Made by a program: the position numbers and the translations under genes. A DNA stretch of 8,953 bases from Clostridium sp. CAG:253 (lineage in GTDB: Bacteria; Bacillota; Clostridia; Lachnospirales; Lachnospiraceae). Below are positions 5,973 through 8,953 of this stretch, piece by piece; the first letter of the stretch is position 1; each line of letters begins with the position of its first letter. The stretch covers positions 129,974 through 138,926 of the forward strand of contig FR887336.1 of the NCBI GenBank assembly GCA_000436755.1, read 5' to 3'. The notes under the pieces were generated by a model. The model saw nothing but the letters and a program-made list of their open reading frames with translations, did no database searches and had not been told where the DNA came from.

Positions 5973-6845
5973 TTATTTAAATTCTTTTCCTGTAAGAAGA
6001 AGATATGCTTCTTTATACTTATCTACTGTCTTATCTACTACTTCATCAGGAAGCTGATAGTCACTGTCAGGATTCTTCTTTAACCAGTCTCTTACAAACT
6101 GCTTATCAAATGAAGGCTGTCCCTGACCGGGCTTGTAACCTTCTACTGGCCAAAATCTTGAACTGTCCGGTGTAAGCATCTCATCTCCGAGAACTACTTT
6201 TCCGTTTTCGTCAAGGCCAAACTCAAACTTAGTATCAGCTATGATAATTCCCTTGCTCCATGCATAATCTGCACATTTTTTATAGAGTTCAATAGTACAG
6301 TCTTTAATCTGCTTTGCATAATCTGCACCTTTTCCGGGGTGAAGCTTTTCAAGTATTTCAACTGTATCTTCAAATGTAATATGCTCATCATGATCTCCAA
6401 TGTCAGCCTTTGTAGTCGGTGTATAAATTGGTTCAGGGAGCTTGTCTGACTCTTTAAGTCCTTCCGGAAGTTTGATTCCGCACACTGTACCATTTTCCTT
6501 ATAGCTCTCCCATCCGCTTCCTGTGATATATCCACGAACAATACACTCTATAGGAAGCATATCAAGTTTTTTACACATCATACTGTTTCCGTCAAACTTT
6601 TCATCCTTGAAAAATTCAGGCATATCTTTTACGTCGACTGAAATCATATGATTTGGAACAATGTCCTTTGTAAAATCAAACCAGAACTTTGACATCTGTG
6701 TAAGTATGGCACCCTTTTTTGTCACTTTGTTTTTAAGAATAACATCAAATGCTGATATTCTGTCTGTTGCAACAATAATAAGGCTGTCGCCATTGTCATA
6801 AACCTCACGTACTTTTCCTTCCTTAATCGGTGAAAATTCCTTCAT
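5973..6845 (-). CDS. purC: Phosphoribosylaminoimidazole-succinocarboxamide synthase (SAICAR synthetase)
   Basis: Cytosolic enzyme of de novo purine synthesis that joins CAIR and L-aspartate using ATP to make SAICAR. At 290 residues it belongs to the longer form of the family (the shorter bacterial form is about 235). Diagnostic segments are EGKVREVY (9-16), ATDRISAFD (26-34), LPIECIVRGYITGSGW (97-112), IIADTKFEFG (201-210) and DEMLTPDSSRFW (221-232), together covering the nucleotide and substrate sites; nothing appears missing. The ATG is preceded by GGAGG (6855-6859) at 9 bases. It lies 36 bases after the aminopeptidase gene, probably in the same transcript, and is the last gene before the terminator. 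No other purine gene is in the window, so it is apart from any pur cluster visible here. Confidence 0.97.
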   Translation of the reverse strand: MKEFSPIKEGKVREVYDNGDSLIIVATDRISAFDVILKNKVTKKGAILTQMSKFWFDFTKDIVPNHMISVDVKDMPEFFKDEKFDGNSMMCKKLDMLPIECIVRGYITGSGWESYKENGTVCGIKLPEGLKESDKLPEPIYTPTTKADIGDHDEHITFEDTVEILEKLHPGKGADYAKQIKDCTIELYKKCADYAWSKGIIIADTKFEFGLDENGKVVLGDEMLTPDSSRFWPVEGYKPGQGQPSFDKQFVRDWLKKNPDSDYQLPDEVVDKTVDKYKEAYLLLTGKEFK

Positions 6846-6881
6846 AGTGTATGTCCTCCATTATTTATGTTTGTTTTTTAT

Positions 6882-8216
6882 CTATTTTAGATTATTACCA
6901 TCATTTTGTAAAGCGGCAAAAAATTCTTCCAGTATCCTTTCAAGATATAACTGATCATCAATTCCCATAGTCTCCCTTGAAGAATGCATTGCAAGAACAG
7001 GCACCCCTATATCGAGCATTCTGATAGGCAGATTTGCCACTGCAATAGCTCCAAGTGTACTTCCTCCCGGAATATCCGAACGGTTTACAAATCTCTGATA
7101 TCTTATATTGTATTTTTCGCACAAACTCTTAATAATTCCAATTACTACAGGGTCACTCGCGTATCTTTCTGCCGCCGAAGTTTTTATTCCAAATCCATGA
7201 TTTAAGAGAAGTTTGTTTGTCGGATCATTTTTCTCCGGCACATTAGGATGGATTGCATGTGCAACGTCAACTGAAAGACCTATTCCATTTGCAAATGCAC
7301 ATTCCATTGTCTCGTTGTCATAATCAAAGTTCTTAAAAATCCTCTTAATTATACTTCTTGTGAGTATTGAGCCTGCACCCTGCTTTGTCGCACTTCCGAC
7401 TTCCTCGCTGTCATACACAACAGCTATATTGATACCATTTACAGGTACACTTTTCTTTATTCCTTTTATACATGCCTGAACCGATGTAAGATTATCAAGT
7501 CTTCCTGCCGAAAAAAGTTCTCCTGAAATTCCTAAACTGCACGGTGTCTCAACCGGATATAAAAACATATCATAATCAAGAATATCTTTCTCATCTGCAT
7601 TTAATTCTCTTGAAATGTATCTATTCAATGTGTCCTTTTTCAATTCATCATCTGTATCATCCGACAATGCCATAACAGGAATCATATCTTTCTGCCTGTT
7701 TAGCTCAACTCCCTTATTAACCTCCCGGTTCATATGAATTGCAAGATTCGGAATAATAAACAAAGGCTTTTTTAAATCAATATACCTGATTTCCGGTTCC
7801 ATAACATCATCGGTCTTTAAGACAACTCTTCCCGCTGCAGAAAGCGGTCTGTCAAGCCATGTATTTAAAATGGCACCACCGTAGACTTCCACATTCATCT
7901 TAACGTAACCGTTTGCCTCCATTTGGCATGAAGGTTTTATCTTGAGGCACGGAAAATCCGAATGAGCAGCCGCAAATCTCAAATTTTCACCGAACCACTT
8001 CTCACCAATTGCAAAAGCAACAAGTGTAGAGCCATAAACATTTACATAATATCTTCTGCCTCTCTCAATTTTCCATCTGCTGCCAAGCTCAAGCTTTTCA
8101 AATCCTACCTCTTCCAATTCATCTATGGCATAAATTATGCTGTGAAAAGGCGATACAGAAGCCTCTATACGTTTTTTAAGTTTCTCTGCCGTCCGTGTTC
8201 TCTGTTCAATATCCAC
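6882..8216 (-). CDS. M18 family metallo-aminopeptidase
   Basis: Zinc-dependent aminopeptidase of the aspartyl aminopeptidase family, removing N-terminal residues (classically Asp or Glu) from peptides in the cytoplasm. The 444-residue length fits the family. The expected metal and catalytic motifs are all present: AAAHSDFP (His 85, Asp 87), GRLDNLTS (Asp 241), YDSEEVGS (Glu 271 and 272), SVDVAHAIHPN (Asp 317, His 320) and AMHSSRETMG (His 411), so the enzyme looks active. The N-terminal block SVSPFHSIIYAIDELEEVGFEKL is typical. The start is a GTG (8214-8216), with AGGAGAAGG at 8224-8232 seven bases upstream; no better ATG lies near it. It begins 21 bases after the chemoreceptor stop codon and precedes purC by 36 bases, suggesting one operon. 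Relatives are named apeA, apeB or pepB; I cannot choose between these symbols. Confidence 0.93.
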   Translation of the reverse strand: MDIEQRTRTAEKLKKRIEASVSPFHSIIYAIDELEEVGFEKLELGSRWKIERGRRYYVNVYGSTLVAFAIGEKWFGENLRFAAAHSDFPCLKIKPSCQMEANGYVKMNVEVYGGAILNTWLDRPLSAAGRVVLKTDDVMEPEIRYIDLKKPLFIIPNLAIHMNREVNKGVELNRQKDMIPVMALSDDTDDELKKDTLNRYISRELNADEKDILDYDMFLYPVETPCSLGISGELFSAGRLDNLTSVQACIKGIKKSVPVNGINIAVVYDSEEVGSATKQGAGSILTRSIIKRIFKNFDYDNETMECAFANGIGLSVDVAHAIHPNVPEKNDPTNKLLLNHGFGIKTSAAERYASDPVVIGIIKSLCEKYNIRYQRFVNRSDIPGGSTLGAIAVANLPIRMLDIGVPVLAMHSSRETMGIDDQLYLERILEEFFAALQNDGNNLK

Positions 8217-8237
8217 CGCTTATCCTTCTCCTGTATT

Positions 8238-8953
8238 TTATAATTTCACAAATATTTCTGTTTCCTTTTTAAGACTGCCTGCTATCTCCTGGTTTTCATT
8301 CATTTCATTTGAAATAGTATCTATATCGGCCGCAAGATCCTGTACACTGTCTGCTGTTCCATTGACACCCTGAGCACCCTCATCAATAGCTTCACTTATC
8401 GATTCTATTGCCGTTGCTATCTGCGAAACATTGTTTTTAAGTCTCTCGGTTTTCTTTGTAAACTCACTCATGGCATCTTCAATATATGTAGCGTTGTCAC
8501 GATATTCGGCACCTGCCTTAACAAAATCAGAAAAATCTTCCATAATGGAATCATTTAAATATTTTATAAGATCCTGCGAGTGCTCCGCAAGACTATGTAC
8601 CGCCTCTACTATGATTGAATTTATCTCCTGTATATGATTTGCCGTATTTCTGCTGGCATCTGCCAAATCCCCAATCTCATGTGCAACTACCGCAAATCCT
8701 CGTCCGACCTCTCCTGCTCTCGCTGCCTCTATAGATGCATTAAGTGCAAGAAGATTTGTCTGCTGTGCAATATTTAAAATATCGCCTGTAAGGTCATTTA
8801 TCTGGTCTATACTCTTGCTGTCCTCAATTGCTTTATTTAATACCTCAAGAATCTGATCCACTTTCTCTTTTGTGACATCCATATTGGTTCTGGCCATATT
8901 TTCCATATTCTCAGCATGCTTTTTCATCTCTACTGAATAACCGTTTATCTCTT
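8238..8953 (-). CDS. Methyl-accepting chemotaxis protein, C-terminal signalling domain (runs off right edge)
   Basis: C-terminal part of a chemoreceptor that relays signals to the CheA/CheW complex. The frame stays open to the window edge (reading EINGYSVE before the first internal Met at 8927), so the sensor and membrane parts are outside. The conserved hairpin tip is clear: [16 protein letters not shown] then [20 protein letters not shown], matching the family's most conserved block. Around it are long heptad-rich helices forming the antiparallel coiled coil, including the C-terminal helix with several Gln/Glu/Ala adaptation-like positions. After the tip it reads GDLADASR where many family members have RKLAERS. 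It ends FVKL with no CheR-tethering pentapeptide. It is followed closely by the M18 peptidase gene. The signal sensed cannot be deduced from this fragment. Confidence 0.93.
   Translation of the reverse strand, partial: EINGYSVEMKKHAENMENMARTNMDVTKEKVDQILEVLNKAIEDSKSIDQINDLTGDILNIAQQTNLLALNASIEAARAGEVGRGFAVVAHEIGDLADASRNTANHIQEINSIIVEAVHSLAEHSQDLIKYLNDSIMEDFSDFVKAGAEYRDNATYIEDAMSEFTKKTERLKNNVSQIATAIESISEAIDEGAQGVNGTADSVQDLAADIDTISNEMNENQEIAGSLKKETEIFVKL

Noticed and set aside
8431..8637. 68-codon plus-strand open frame inside the chemoreceptor gene
   Set aside because: Antisense to the conserved signalling domain coding sequence; no start signal.

Overview
The window looks like chromosomal DNA from an AT-rich Gram-positive anaerobe, most likely a Clostridia member such as a Lachnospiraceae species. 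This rests on the low GC content, the strong AGGAGG-type ribosome binding sites, the Bacillus-type AraR regulator, two lipoprotein signal peptides and the typical ribose-class sugar ABC operon. The exact taxon cannot be fixed from the sequence alone.

Left part (1-3241, minus strand): a sugar ABC importer operon read right to left. It encodes a YtfQ-like substrate-binding lipoprotein, then a 250-base gap, a YtfR-like double ATPase, and the start of a YtfT-like permease that runs off the left edge. The gap contains a 100-base, GC-richer element that can fold into a long rod. It probably sets the ratio of binding protein to transporter, or is an undescribed structured RNA or repeat.

Centre (3242-4820): a 511-base AT-rich divergent region separates the transporter from araR on the plus strand. 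AraR closely resembles Bacillus subtilis AraR, so the importer probably carries L-arabinose, perhaps as the furanose. A clear promoter can be read for each direction. An AraR-like palindrome lies across the araR -10 box, further TTGTA/TACAA half-sites are scattered in the region, and a dyad lies in the transporter leader. Together these suggest a local circuit in which AraR controls both itself and the importer.

Right of araR (4885-5835): a co-directional lipoprotein made of eight tandem 25-28 residue tyrosine-rich repeats, with net charge shifting from acidic to strongly basic along the protein. It ends at a strong bidirectional terminator.

Right part (5973-8953, minus strand): a compact run of chemoreceptor C-terminus, M18 aminopeptidase and purC, with gaps of 21 and 36 bases, converging on the same terminator. 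These are housekeeping and sensory genes with no evident link to the sugar system. No tRNA, rRNA, CRISPR array, transposase or phage gene was found.
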